Source of the DNA: Anodontia alba
Taxonomy: Eukaryota; Mollusca; Bivalvia; Lucinida; Lucinidae
Length of the DNA: 64,000 nt
Direction of reading: 5' to 3'
NCBI GenBank assembly: GCA_964016985.1
Contig: OZ024821.1
Coordinates: 11,180,550 to 11,244,549, forward strand
A program made the position numbers and the translations under genes. The notes below the pieces were generated by a model. The model was not told where the DNA came from, did not search any database, and worked only from the letters and a program-made list of their open reading frames with translations. This document shows positions 46,065 to 56,177 of this stretch, in pieces. Position 1 is the stretch's first letter. Each line of letters opens with the position of its first letter.

Positions 46065-47137
46065 TTTTGCAGCGAAGGTTTTATATTTTATGTCTTAATT
46101 GATTTTTATGTGAAACTAGTAAGTAAAAGATGGTAAGTAAAATATATCATTACAGCCCTGTCAACATTATTGTTGATTCAGCATCAAAGTAGAGACCCCA
46201 CAGAGACCCAAATTTCCTGAACACTGAAGAAGTTTTAGTAGGCTATCACAGAATTTTGAAATAGCAAAAAAAATGATAGAAGTAAAATTACGGCTAAATC
46301 AATTATTCATAGCAATTTTTCAAGCTTTCACCTCAAAATGACCCTCACAACTATGAATAAAGTATAGTACGCTATTTGAGACAATATACCAAACTTTAGA
46401 TGTTCCAAATTTCCCTGTCTTGCCCAGAAATAAAAGAGTTGAATCCTTTAAAGGTTTTACTCTGATCCTTCTTTTTAAGTTGGCAGTTGTGCGAGACCAG
46501 TCAATCTTCACTTTCTCATAAATACTGACAGGTTAGACCACCCTACAAAGACCGCCCACTTCGTCTATGTGTGTTCGACAGCAAATCAGGAAAGATTCTT
46601 TTCTGGAATAATTAAGCAAAGGAGGAAATCAAAATTAGCAACTACCGTATTTTTTTATTATTAAATAATAAAATTATTTAAGATAGATATCTGTAGCTTT
46701 TGTATGTATATCACATCTTTAATTAACAAAACAGTTCTGCAGAAATGTGAAAATGCTAAAAAAAAAAAAAAAAAAAAAAATCTTCTAAGCCAAACTGTAT
46801 CCTTCAGAAATTTCTTTCTACAGTTTTCCTGGGAGTCCGTTCTGGCTAGCCGCTGTTTAGATTACCGAGATCGCTAGCGTGGACACAGTGTTCACCTTGT
46901 GCTTTTAAGTCAATTTCTCAGTAGTCCCAAGGCCTGGGTCTTGGGTATTTGAATCGCAGATACGTCTGGGAAAGAGCAGCTAAAGACCATCATTAATGTA
47001 TGAAAAAAACCTACTTTTCTTGCTTTAACAGCTTTGTTGATTCTGTGTTCACTATAGCCGTTTAGGTCAGTATCTCAAACATCTAAGAGATAGGAGCACT
47101 CTTTGGATCACAGTTGCATATAGGTGGGGGCACAGGT

Positions 47138-47742
47138 ACCTGGCACGTTGTTCTGTCGAAAGTGTGTGAAATATGTCCAATGATCAGTTTTATCCAATAA
47201 TTAGCAGTTTTAGACTTTCATCATCTTTGAGAAAAGAGCTAGAGTATCCAACGATCAAAATTACCATCACGAAAACACGCCCATGATTTTGACCCAATTA
47301 AACCCCACTTTAATATAGTAAAACTGGGGATTACAGGGGTATACAGTATTTTTCTCATTTTGCTAAAAAACATAGATTGTGGGTACTCATTAGAACCGCC
47401 TCGCCGAGGCGATTCTAACAAGTACCCACAATCTATGTTTTGATCAGAAATACGAAAAAATATCAGAATTTTTTTTATCTGCAAATTTTCCTTTTTTGGT
47501 TGAAAATTTTTCAATATATTTGAATAGGCGTGCTTTGTAATGGAAAAAAAATAAGCAATGTAAGAAATTTTCTCCACCTTTGGGAGAAAGTGCTAGAAAA
47601 TCCAATGATCAAAATTACCCAAAAAAGCCAGCAATTTTAGAAAATTTCCCCATCTTTTGGACAAAGAGTACACTAACTTATTTGGGGGTAATTTTGATCA
47701 TTGGATATATTTCACACACTTTCGACAGAACAACGTGCCAAG
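47138..47742. repeat. Inverted repeat with 45-bp arms enclosing MITE copy 7
   Basis: GGCACGTTGTTCTGTCGAAA at 47138 pairs with TTTCGACAGAACAACGTGCC ending at 47742, extending to about 45 bp (CAATGATCA/TGATCATTG). Inside the arms, ATCCAATGATCAAAATTACC and CTTTGGGAGAAAGTGCTAGA recur in both halves. It was probably an older palindromic element into which MITE copy 7 inserted. Confidence 0.72.
47265..47542 (-). mobile_element. Palindromic MITE, family A, copy 7 (reverse), inside a larger inverted repeat
   Basis: CATCACGAAAACACGCCCAT to AATAGGCGTGCTTTGTAATG, reverse orientation. It sits between the two arms of the inverted repeat at 47138-47742. Confidence 0.88.
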
Positions 47743-48143
47743 TGTCTGTGGGCGAGAGCAGCTGCAGACTGATATTAATATTAGACCTTGACCTACGTTT
47801 ATGCTTGATTGATCTTGTTAATTTTAAGAAGTTTAGAAGTTAAGGCAAGTTTCTAAAAAAAATATTAGGATTCGGTCTCAAGCTGCTTGGAATGCAGTAG
47901 TGTCTGTTGCAAATTAACTAAAGCACCCAACTCACCGTTAGTAATTGATCTTGACTTCTTTTCATGCTTCACAGACTTTGTTAATTTCATGGAAGTTTAG
48001 TTGAGTTTCTCAAAAACCTACAAGGTATCGAATGTATTTCATCTGTTGATAATGAGCTGAAGCATTCCCTACCAACTCACCATCACAACAACTTGACGTA
48101 CTTCCATGCTTGTCTTACTTTTTTATATACACAATGAGCGTTT

Positions 48144-48253
48144 ATCCCAGTCAGCATTCTACGTAAATCTATATCGGGCCGTCATCGGCCCGTCAGGGTA
48201 GCTGACGGGCCGATGACGGCCCGATGTAGATTTACGTAGAATGCTAGCTGGGA
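48144..48253. mobile_element. Near-perfect 110-bp hairpin MITE, copy 1
   Basis: TCCCAGTCAGCATTCTACGT pairs with ACGTAGAATGCTAGCTGGGA; the arms continue through GGGCCGTCATCGGCCCGTCA and its complement to a short loop. Almost every base is paired. Confidence 0.88.
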
Positions 48254-48317
48254 TGTCATTGTTTATTCAAAATTATAACGGCTAGGAGCACGTATTTTGA
48301 CCACAGTTGCATCGAAG

Positions 48318-48458
48318 TGATTAATTGATTGTGTTGGCACGTCAATCCTTGTGGGCCATTTTGTGTCGTCTCCCAGAGAAAGGGAGAAAAGAAATAGAAG
48401 AGAGAGTAGAGATGAAAAAACAACCAACAAACCCCCCCCCCTCCCCCCCCCCCCCCCC

Positions 48459-48497
<39 letters not shown>

Positions 48498-48725
48498 AGG
48501 GAAGAAAGAGGAACAAGAATGAAAGTGAAGATACAGAAGAAAAAACAAACAAACAAAAAAAACATTCCCCCTCTATCCTTACCCGCTATAAGGATAGCAG
48601 GCCTTGCCCAACTGTAAGCCAATATCAGTTGGACGCCCCGGTGACGTAAGATACACGGCGCCTTCGCCACACCCGACCACCCTCTGCATCGAAATGAGAG
48701 CAGCCAAAGCCCGCCGCCAGTACGC
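48318..48725 (-). mobile_element. SINE-like dispersed repeat, copy 2, longer
   Basis: The reverse complement of the same unit. It starts (+ strand) at ATTGATTGTGTTGG and runs through CATTTTGTGTCGTCTCCCAG and a C/A homopolymer tract (48432-48496) to CAGTTGGACGCCCCGGTGAC, with about 100 bp more at the element's 5' side (CCTCTGCATCGAAATGAGAG). The long poly-Phe and Gly open frames are homopolymer artefacts. Confidence 0.6.
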
Positions 48726-48780
48726 CCAACGGCCATAAATGAGACAAACGTGAAAAAAACACACTTTCTGACATGTGCAC

Positions 48781-48943
48781 CCACGAAGATTCAAATCAGC
48801 CTGCGCATACGCACAGTCTGATCAGAGTCTTCGATGTCCGCAGGAAGTAACTTTGCATCCTTGCCCATCTGAAGTGCGCCCAGTGAAGATTCTGATCAAG
48901 CTTCGCGAATGCGCAGGCTGATCTGAATCTTCGCTGGGCGCAC
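48781..48943. repeat. Two family B-like hairpins in tandem
   Basis: CGAAGATTCAAATCAGCCTG with complement CTGATCAGAGTCTTCG (48785-48837), and GTGAAGATTCTGATCAAG with CTGATCTGAATCTTCGCTGG (48881-48938). Both lie next to the SINE-like repeat at 48318-48725. Confidence 0.7.
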
Positions 48944-49501
48944 ACGTCTGAAGGTACATTTTCTGACGCAGCTGCTTAGTATATTTCATCAAAATTTAAA
49001 ATCTCATAGACTTTATTATATTTCAGTGAGCAACAAAATTAATTACTGTCATTCAATTTATTATTTTTAAAAAGAGAATTGCATGGGTAGAAAGAGAAAT
49101 CGATTTCAATATTTCTTCTGTCCCTGTACTTTGAATGCCACAGAAGTTGTTGGTTCTTTGAAACACGATTTAGCATTTTGTTCACCAAAGTTGTTTTAAA
49201 AATAATTAGTCAGTTTTACATTGCTACATATTTATTATACTTTGGCGTATGCAGTCAAGAAACTGGCCAAACCATGGGATTGGGCAGCATACCTGTGTTT
49301 TCAATATTGCAGCATACCTGTGTTTTCAATATTGAACCAGTCTTAAAGATCGCCTCTATTAGAGACCGCCTAGAAGATTAAGATGAGTTCCTTTGATCTA
49401 TATACAGATAATCTGCCTTAAAAGACGACAGTTTTTTTTTTTTTTTTTTGACTCATTTGCTTCCTTTGTGTGTTCTCGTAAGTCAGGTTTGACAATACAT
49501 G

Positions 49502-49622
49502 CGAAGTTATTATCATTATCATTATTATTATTATAATCATCATTATTTTTATTCATCATCATCATCATCATTATTATTATCAGTATATCTATTGTTATTA
49601 TCATTATTATTATTATTAATAG
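49502..49622. repeat. (ATT)n/(ATC)n block
   Basis: Imperfect ATTATTATC and CATCATCATC repeats 70 bp before a hairpin MITE. A T-run at 49431-49449 precedes it. Confidence 0.92.
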
Positions 49623-49691
49623 ACTGACTGTATGCATAGGCTTATAAGGGCCCAAAAGTCATCGCTATTTTCTTATTCCATAAGGGTGATT

Positions 49692-49800
49692 TTCCCAGCT
49701 AGCATTGTTTATAAATCTATAGCGGGCCGTTATCGGCCCGTCAGCTATCCTGACGGGCCGATAACGGCCGCTATAGATTTATAAAGAATGCTTACTGGGT
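49692..49800. mobile_element. Near-perfect 109-bp hairpin MITE, copy 2
   Basis: Same family as 48144-48253: TCCCAGCTAGCATTG arm, GGGCCGTTATCGGCCCGTCA core and complement, ending CTTACTGGG. It lies 56 bp before exon 4. Confidence 0.88.
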
Positions 49801-49856
49801 CTTACGTTTTTTTGTGGGTTTTTTTTTTTTCTGCTCAATGACATATTACATTTTAG

Positions 49857-50013
49857 GAGATGGAAGCGGATCTAATATAAATTGCAATTCCCACTGGGAG
49901 AATTTACCCGGCAATGAGAACCTTGACGAGCCAAAATACGTTATACTGGACTATATTCACCATTTCCTACCTAAAGCTAAGATAATTATCGCCTTCAGAG
50001 ATCCGGTGGCAAG
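49857..50013 (+). CDS. CHST15-like: CHST15-like exon 4: 3' PAPS-binding region
   Basis: Encodes residues 197-248 plus two bases of codon 249. The acceptor is ACATTTTAG at 49856 after a long T-tract, and the donor is GTACAT at 50014. It starts GDGSGSN, matching the family's TGEAS/ASAS block, and continues to KYVILDYIHHFLPKAK and then IIIAFRDPVAR. RDPVAR (244-249) begins the 3'-PAPS-binding motif, which continues over the splice junction as LYSDY in exon 5; the Arg and the following Ser are the family's 3'-phosphate contacts. The exon lacks the WDN motif seen in vertebrate CHST15 and has HWENLP instead, so the acceptor specificity may differ. Confidence 0.92.
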
Positions 50014-50050
50014 GTACATGTACACTTTTTATCAAACCCCTGGGCAAGTT

Positions 50051-50210
50051 AAGCAGACGACAAATAAAGGATATTTTTTATTGTTCCCAGAAAATAGGAT
50101 GTTGACATTTTATGCAAAGTGTCTCCTAAGGAGACAGTTTGCATGATATGTCAGAACCTATTTTCTGGGAAAAAAGGAGGAGAGAAAACTATCTTAAAAT
50201 ATCGTCTGCT
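50051..50210. mobile_element. Hairpin MITE, family D, copy just after exon 4
   Basis: AGCAGACGACAAATA pairs loosely with TATCGTCTGCT at the right end. Inside is a near-perfect hairpin from TCCCAGAAAATAGG (50085) to CCTATTTTCTGGGA (50170), with TGTCTCCTAAGGAGACA at the tip. It begins 38 bp after the donor of exon 4. Confidence 0.75.
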
Positions 50211-50627
50211 GAAAATTTTACGCATGCTAAGCGTTAAGGGTTACGCACATGGCGAACGTTGCCCGTAAGGCAGGAATTATTTTTACTTTTCGCGGGCACC
50301 TTATCTCACTTTAGTGGCTAACGGTTCTGTTACAACTAGTTCTCCGTCAGATGCAAGAGCTGATCAAAGTTTACATCGCGGGTTTAAGGAGTGCAAGGGC
50401 TGTCATTTAGGTCCTTAGAAGAAAATGGCTAGATCGCCAGTTTCTACGATTTGGACCTTCTGTACTCAGGCTATCACGTGACAGTTCTCTTCTGGATATT
50501 CCATTCACGCTCGTCATTTTTATCTCTTGTCATGCTGAATAAATTGATATGCTACGCCCATATCTAATTGTTAGCCAATCAGATTACTTAATCAATATTG
50601 TGGATATAAATCCACATACTGAATGAC

Positions 50628-50682
50628 AAGCAGTGCAGATCCAGATCAGTTGGCTTATTCAGATCTGGATCTACACTGTTTG
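50628..50682. repeat. Hairpin repeat, family E, copy 6
   Basis: AAGCAGTGCAGATCCAGATC pairs with GATCTGGATCTACACTGTTT; tip AGTTGGCTTATTCA. It shares its left flank with copy 4. Confidence 0.75.
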
Positions 50683-51368
50683 TAAAGTATATCCGGATTC
50701 AGCAGTACAAGGGTTAATAAGGTCTCCTGTCTTCCTAATATCCAGTGGAAGAGACGGAAGAGAAGAAGTGACGCTGTCGAACTAAGATGGCGTTTGATAA
50801 GCAGGAATCGGACAGAGAGCAATTGTTCAGTAATATTCACACAGTGATACATTGTATATGAATTAAAATGCATATACCGAGTAAATGCAACGAAAAACTT
50901 GAGGAAACTGATTTTTTAATAATCCCTTGATTTCATAAGAATTATCAATAGTTTTGCATCTTCCATGGAAATCGTCATATTGTTTTTCTTCGATGTAGAA
51001 GAGCGCCCGCGGAATTTGACGATTTCGTTCGTCTAGATGTTGTCTTCTATTACGTGACTGCCCTCTTCCGTCACATGCTTATCCTCTTCTAGGGCATACG
51101 ACGTGAATCGCCCGGTATTAGACTTACTTCAATGTAAAGCTATAGCTCATTTGAAAACAGCCGAGGGTTATTCTGTCCTGTTTATCATGCGCACGCGCTA
51201 GGCTGTCTGTGTGTTGCCATGGCAAGAGTTAAATTCCTTTTACCTATTTAATATTACATACTTAGCTCGATTTTTGATAGTTATTTTCCGAATATCCTTA
51301 CACTATACTGAATAGCAGTTTTGTTTTGTTGTCATGACAACCGAACTATCCCCTATATTTATAATATT

Positions 51369-51745
51369 AAAGGCTCCATATCCCTCAAAAATAGACATTT
51401 TTTATCCAAGAACGGTTTAATATATTGATATATGGTATTAAAACGATCATAAAATGTGGCATCTAACAGCTTTGGCCTGTAAAATTTCAGTTAGTCTCAT
51501 TTTGTTTTGAAGTGGATCAAAAGTGAAATGATTTGATTGTATCTCTGAATTAATATTGGTAACATTAATTCAGAGATACGATAAAAAAATCTATTCATTT
51601 TTGATCTCGTTCAAGAACTAGAGACTAACTGAAATTTTACAGGCTGTCAGGTGCTACATTTTATGATTGTATTATTACCATATATCAATTCATTAAACCT
51701 TTCTTGAATGACAGAATGTCTATATTTGAGCAATATGAAGCCTTT
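51369..51745. mobile_element. Long palindromic MITE, family C, copy 1
   Basis: AAAGGCTCCATAT at the left pairs with ATATGAAGCCTTT at the right. Arms of about 180 bp include TGTAAAATTTCAGTTAGTCT and AGACTAACTGAAATTTTACA, and meet at TTAATATTGGTAACATTAA near 51555. Intron 4. Confidence 0.85.
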
Positions 51746-51824
51746 TTTATATCTATGTTAAATGTACACTTCTGATATGCCATTTTTAACACTTACCACG
51801 CTGCATATGGGAAGGTTCAGCAGA

Positions 51825-51950
51825 CGACAAATTGGTGACATTTTTTCTTACTTTTCCCAGAAAATAGGATTTGAAACTTAAGCAAATTGTGTTCTAAGGA
51901 AACAATTTGCACGAAAATAAGAAAAAAAATTACAAAATGACGTTTGCTGA
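51825..51950. mobile_element. Hairpin MITE, family D, diverged copy
   Basis: CAGCAGACGACAAATT, TCCCAGAAAATAGGATTTG, AAGCAAATTGTGTTC/GGAAACAATTTGCA, then GACGTTTGCTGAACTG. Same order as 50051-50210 but eroded. Confidence 0.65.
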
Positions 51951-52264
51951 ACTGAATTTTTTTACCCAGCATGCAAAGTAATAAACACCAAATATTGATA
52001 TTATTTGTATTTTCTCCACAAAACATAGATATACAATTTACATAGGTGTATTAACGTAATAACTTGATACACAAGGTAACTGTTCTGTCATTTTTACATG
52101 CGAGAAAACTTTTGTTTCTTCGTGTTTACTTTCCGCACTGTCAGCCCCTATTCTAAAAGGAAAGACTTTGCTCCTTTCGGAAGCCAATTCATTTTGGAGG
52201 TGACCCATTTTTTCAGAAGGGGGCAAAATATTTTTGAGATTTGTCTCCTCTGAAAGTGTATTCA

Positions 52265-52548
52265 CATTACGAAAACACGCCTAATCAATTATATAGAAAA
52301 TTTCACCTCCAAAAACTAAAATTTCTATATACAAAAACTGATAATTTTCTTGCTCAAAACATAGATTGTCGGTACTCGTTAGAACCGCCTCACCGAGGCG
52401 GTTCTAACGAGTACCCACAATCTATGTTTTTGAGCAGAAATAAGAAAAATAATGCAACCCCCCCCCCCCCCCCCTGTAAACCCCAGTTTTACAATATAAA
52501 AGTGGGGTTTAAAGCGGTCAAAATTATATAGAGCTAGCTTTGATAAAC
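52265..52548 (+). mobile_element. Palindromic MITE, family A, copy 8, next to exon 5
   Basis: The left end CATTACGAAAACACGCCTAA is intact. The right terminal repeat is eroded after TTATATAG. A C-run (52456-52474) sits inside. The element ends about 16-30 bp before the first base of exon 5. Confidence 0.85.
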
Positions 52549-52564
52549 TTTCATATTTTGGCAG

Positions 52565-52736
52565 ATTGTATTCTGATTACCACCATGAACAGAGACACAG
52601 GCATATAAAAGGACCAGCGACGCCTGAACGTTTTCATACGGCAGTTGTGGAAGCAATACACATGTATAACGACTGTTTTGAACATCACTCCCTACGAAGT
52701 TGTGTATATAATCACAGCATATACGAAAAGACAAAA
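52565..52736 (+). CDS. CHST15-like: CHST15-like exon 5: LYSDY motif and cysteine pair
   Basis: Encodes the end of codon 249 to residue 306. The acceptor is TTTGGCAG at 52564 and the donor is GTGAGT at 52737, phase 0. It starts LYSDYHHEQ, the second half of the 3'-PAPS motif (RDPVxRLYSDY). FHTAVVEAIHMYNDCFEHHS and then LRSCVYNHSI follow: the two cysteines flank the segment that in CHST15 reads CMLDYSLRACVYNN, so this short disulfide loop is preserved together with a sequon (NHS). The remains of a palindromic MITE end less than 20 bp before the acceptor. Confidence 0.92.
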
Positions 52737-52829
52737 GTGAGTAACATATATTTGATTAAAATTATATTAACATGATTTATCGACCTATCAAGGTAAATGG
52801 ACACACTTGTTATAGTCCGCCTTATGTGA

Positions 52830-52925
52830 CAAAGGGGTTATCTTTTGAAAAGGGGTCTACTCTAGCATAAAGAATTTGCTCCCACGTGTAGCAATTCCCT
52901 TTTAGAGTAGACTCCTTAGAGTAAA
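52830..52925. repeat. Inverted repeat after exon 5
   Basis: AAAAGGGGTCTACTCTAGCA and TTCCCTTTTAGAGTAGACTC are arms; the interior is TTTGCTCCCACGTGTAGCAA. It relates to 41950-42065 (AGAGTAGA next to a Pu-rich run). A third, weaker member is at 32447-32539. Confidence 0.6.
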
Positions 52926-53297
52926 TTGAAAGGGAAGCTAAACAGTTGTAAACCAGTTACCTGCCCTGAAATCCCCTGAAAGCTTATCAGTTCCCCCATC
53001 CTACAAAAGGTATTACGGCAAACAATATCGACCCAAATCTGACATTGCAGAATGGGTCTACATCGTTTAACCAATTTGCAGTAACACAAGAAATTAGGGC
53101 ATATTTTATTTTATACCCTTAGCCTTTAGCTTACACCGGTGCTAGGAGGGTGAGGGTGCGTATGCAGTCTGGCAAACTACATTGCTAAACATAAATGAAA
53201 CGACTAAGTAAAACCAATTTCCCTGATTTTCGTTCTTTTTTCTGTTCTGTTTCCAAAGGCAACGTGTATTTTATTTCCCTGCATGTAGTGTTAACTT

Positions 53298-53758
53298 GTA
53301 AGGCTGGCTAATCAGAGCTGAAATGATAATCGATTATCAGTCATGTTAGTGTGATCGATAATCATTAGTAATCATTGAAGATTTGTTCATAATTTTACCT
53401 GTCTACTGGAACATGATTCTTACCAGATGTTATACTTTACTGTATGTATTTGGTCAGTCAGGCCTGAGCAAACAGTGTAGACCCAGATGAGACGCCGCAA
53501 ACACGGCGTCTCATCAGGGTCTGCACTGTTTGCCACTCATTCAGCTATTTTAGACACAACATTTGGTATTAAATTGTACTTATTCAAATTTTAGATAAAG
53601 TATGGTAAGGAGTTGAAGTGTTTGAACACTAGGTGTAAATACGGTAAAGTAACAGACACAGAAATAAAATCGATTATCAGCAAATCCGTAATGATAGTCG
53701 TTTTTGTGGTATTCGTCGATTAATTAATCGATTATCCGATTAATCGTACCAGCCTTAG
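53298..53758. mobile_element. MITE, possibly hAT-like, with nested hairpin
   Basis: TAAGGCTGGCTAATCAGAGC at the left and CGATTAATCGTACCAGCCTT at the right are imperfect inverted ends. Sub-terminal GATAATCGATTATCAG and ATTAATCGATTATCCG recur on both sides. A family E hairpin (53468-53533) is inserted in the middle. Assignment to hAT is a guess from the end sequence. Confidence 0.55.
53468..53533. repeat. Hairpin repeat, family E, copy 7, nested in another MITE
   Basis: GCAAACAGTGTAGACCCAGA pairs with TCAGGGTCTGCACTGTTTGC; tip GACGCCGCAAACACGGCGTC. It lies inside the element at 53298-53758. Confidence 0.82.
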
Positions 53759-53759
53759 T

Positions 53760-55382
53760 GTTAAGTGCCGTAGAACGTCTCCTCGTAATTCGCCACAGTG
53801 CAGAGTATATTTGTATTTCCTTGTGGGATCATTGAACCTGTTTGGGTAAAATCGATTACAGCTTTAGCCAGTGTTAGGGCGTATGCAGCCTTGCAAACTG
53901 CATTGCAATATATAAAGAGACTTTATAAAACCAAGCCTCCGATTTTCATTCCTTGATGTGTTATATGTGTGTGTGTCCAAAGGCAATCTTTTAGACTCCG
54001 TGGGGGGCGGGGGGGGGGGAGGGTAAACTGTTCCCCATTCATATACCTGGCCTTTGAAAAAACGGACTCATTCATATACTTGATCGTCCGAAATGTTGAC
54101 CTATTCATATACTGCCCTTTGATTTTTTGTACCCATTTATTGCTGGTAGTTAGACAAATATCGCAGTCAATTCATTGAATACCAAGAGTACAAGTAGCCT
54201 CGAAAAATCTCGGAACGAAAAATATGTGCATATACCAGGAGTCAGAAAAGTGAGGCCTTTCACATAGGAATTCAGGAAAATCGGATCATTCATATACTTT
54301 TTGTTGAAAAAAGGGGGTCAATCATATACCTGGCAGCGCTGAAAAAGGGGGCCATTCGGCACGCACGTCCGTACTATGCCATTTATAGGAAGGTACCGCA
54401 CACCCCCATCCCCACCCCTGACCTTTTTGATTTTCATTTAGACACATAACGGAGATTTCCAATATTAATGAAAGAAGAGCTATGTGTTGTGGGTGAGGGG
54501 TAAGGGCGCATTGGAGTGGTAAGATACTGCAAGGTACCTCGGGTAGGGGTGACCGCTTGAATAATTATGCCTTTAAACATCACAATAAAGTAAGGAGTAC
54601 ATTCACTCAGTCATATATTCATGGTTTAAATAGAGTTTCACAACTTCTATTTTTATATCCCATCATTTACACAGGGACAGTGGCATAACTGGTTCTGCAC
54701 CAAAAACATGACACTCTTTCTCTCATGTGGTTGTCTGACATCTAAATCATTAATCTAAAACTCGAGACAGCCACATAGAGCTCACATCGTCACTATAGGG
54801 GCTTTCCCCCTCGTTAACACGCAGAAACAGGCAATAGTTCATCGTAAATAAGTATCTGCATTATTTGAGGGAACCGTTGTTTGTATGTAAGTGAGATAAC
54901 TGTAGTGCCATGTGATAGAAGGTTATTTCCCTTATTGATTATGCGTACTTTGATACTTTAAATTTGCCGCTTCTCGAACTTGAGATTGGACAGCGATCAG
55001 CGATACGCGCCTCCTTATATAGTTTCCAGGGGGGGGGGGGGGGGGGGGTTCCCTGTATAAATAAAATCTAAGAGGTTCGAAAGTAGGGGATAAAAGGCAT
55101 TTTGTTACTATGATAAATTGGAGTCCAAAACTCTAAATATTGTACAGCGGACCTCGTAATAACAGAAAAGACTTCATCAAATGCAGGCTTTATTGTGCAT
55201 GAATATCGTGTAGTACGGACTTAATCTGACTCTGTGGTAAACAAATAGCTTGGAAATTATATTAAAAAGATGATTTTCTGAAGTACTTCTCAAAATTATT
55301 GAACTCCTTTGTTATGTACATAATTGTCAAAATTAAATACAACCAACATTCTCCCGTTATCGGGTGCAAATATTGAGCAGAA
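53760..55382. other. Unassigned stretch of intron 5
   Basis: CCATTCATATACCTGGC, CTCATTCATATACTTG, CTATTCATATACTG, ATCATATACCTGGCAG recur between 54036 and 54340, a loose ~40-bp direct repeat. G-runs at 54001-54020 and 55029-55048. No gene seen. Confidence 0.5.
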
Positions 55383-55667
55383 TTGATATATGGTATTAAA
55401 ACAATCATAAAATGTGGCACCTGATACTCTGTAAAATTTCAGTTAGTCTATCATTCTTGAAATGAAATGATTTTTTGTCGTATCTGTGAATTAATATTGT
55501 CAACATTAATTTAGAGTTACAGTAAAAATCATTTCATGTTTGATCCAGGTCAAAAGCGAGAGACTAACCTAAATTTTACAGGCTAATCGTATTAATACCA
55601 AATATCAATTTATTAAACCTTTCTTGGATAAAAAAAATGTCTATTTTTGAGGAATATGGAGCCTTTA
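55383..55667. mobile_element. Long palindromic MITE, family C, copy 2
   Basis: Same arms (TGTAAAATTTCAGTTAGTCT; complement AGACTAACCTAAATTTTACA) and same centre (TTAATATTGTCAACATTAA), ending ATATGGAGCCTTT. The left end is missing. Intron 5. Confidence 0.82.
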
Positions 55668-56177
55668 AATATCCTTCATAACTATTTGTGCTCCTATAGT
55701 TATTCTGTAAGTGGAGTATTTATTTTCATCTAAAAAGGCTAACACAGTCAGTTTCAACTTGTGGCCCTCTCGTGTTTACCGGTTATTAGGATGCTTATAT
55801 AGCGAGAATAAAAAACAAACTATGTTGATGACAGTAATTTAGGTGACTCTTACAATATAATATTCTTATACACAGCTTTATTAAGGCAATAGTTACGATA
55901 CGACGTTGTTATGTCGTTTTGAGTCATTCAACCATCATCTGACGCCTTGGGAGGGCTGTATTCCGTAATTATAACTTTTTTAGGGTATCTCCACATCTAC
56001 TATTTTATGTCAACAGTTTTATTTTCAATGGTAATATATATTCATATATACGGGGTAGCCACAAAAATGTCCGTAATAAATCATATTTATTTTGAAATTG
56101 TTATGATATTGTTCTTGTTCTCAGCATTTATACTATATTACTTGTGAGAAAACAGAAAAAAGCGGCATTAACGGTTT

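Larger units (their letters stand above)
45073..47137. other. Unassigned stretch of intron 3
   Basis: AACTATTGACTTTGATAACA is repeated three times at 45090-45150. A hairpin copy (45782-45862), (TA)n (46032-46062) and an A-run (46759-46780) are present. No gene seen. Confidence 0.5.

Noticed and set aside
48263..48784. 173-codon - strand open frame with Phe and Gly runs
   Set aside because: It reads a C/A homopolymer tract within a SINE-like repeat.
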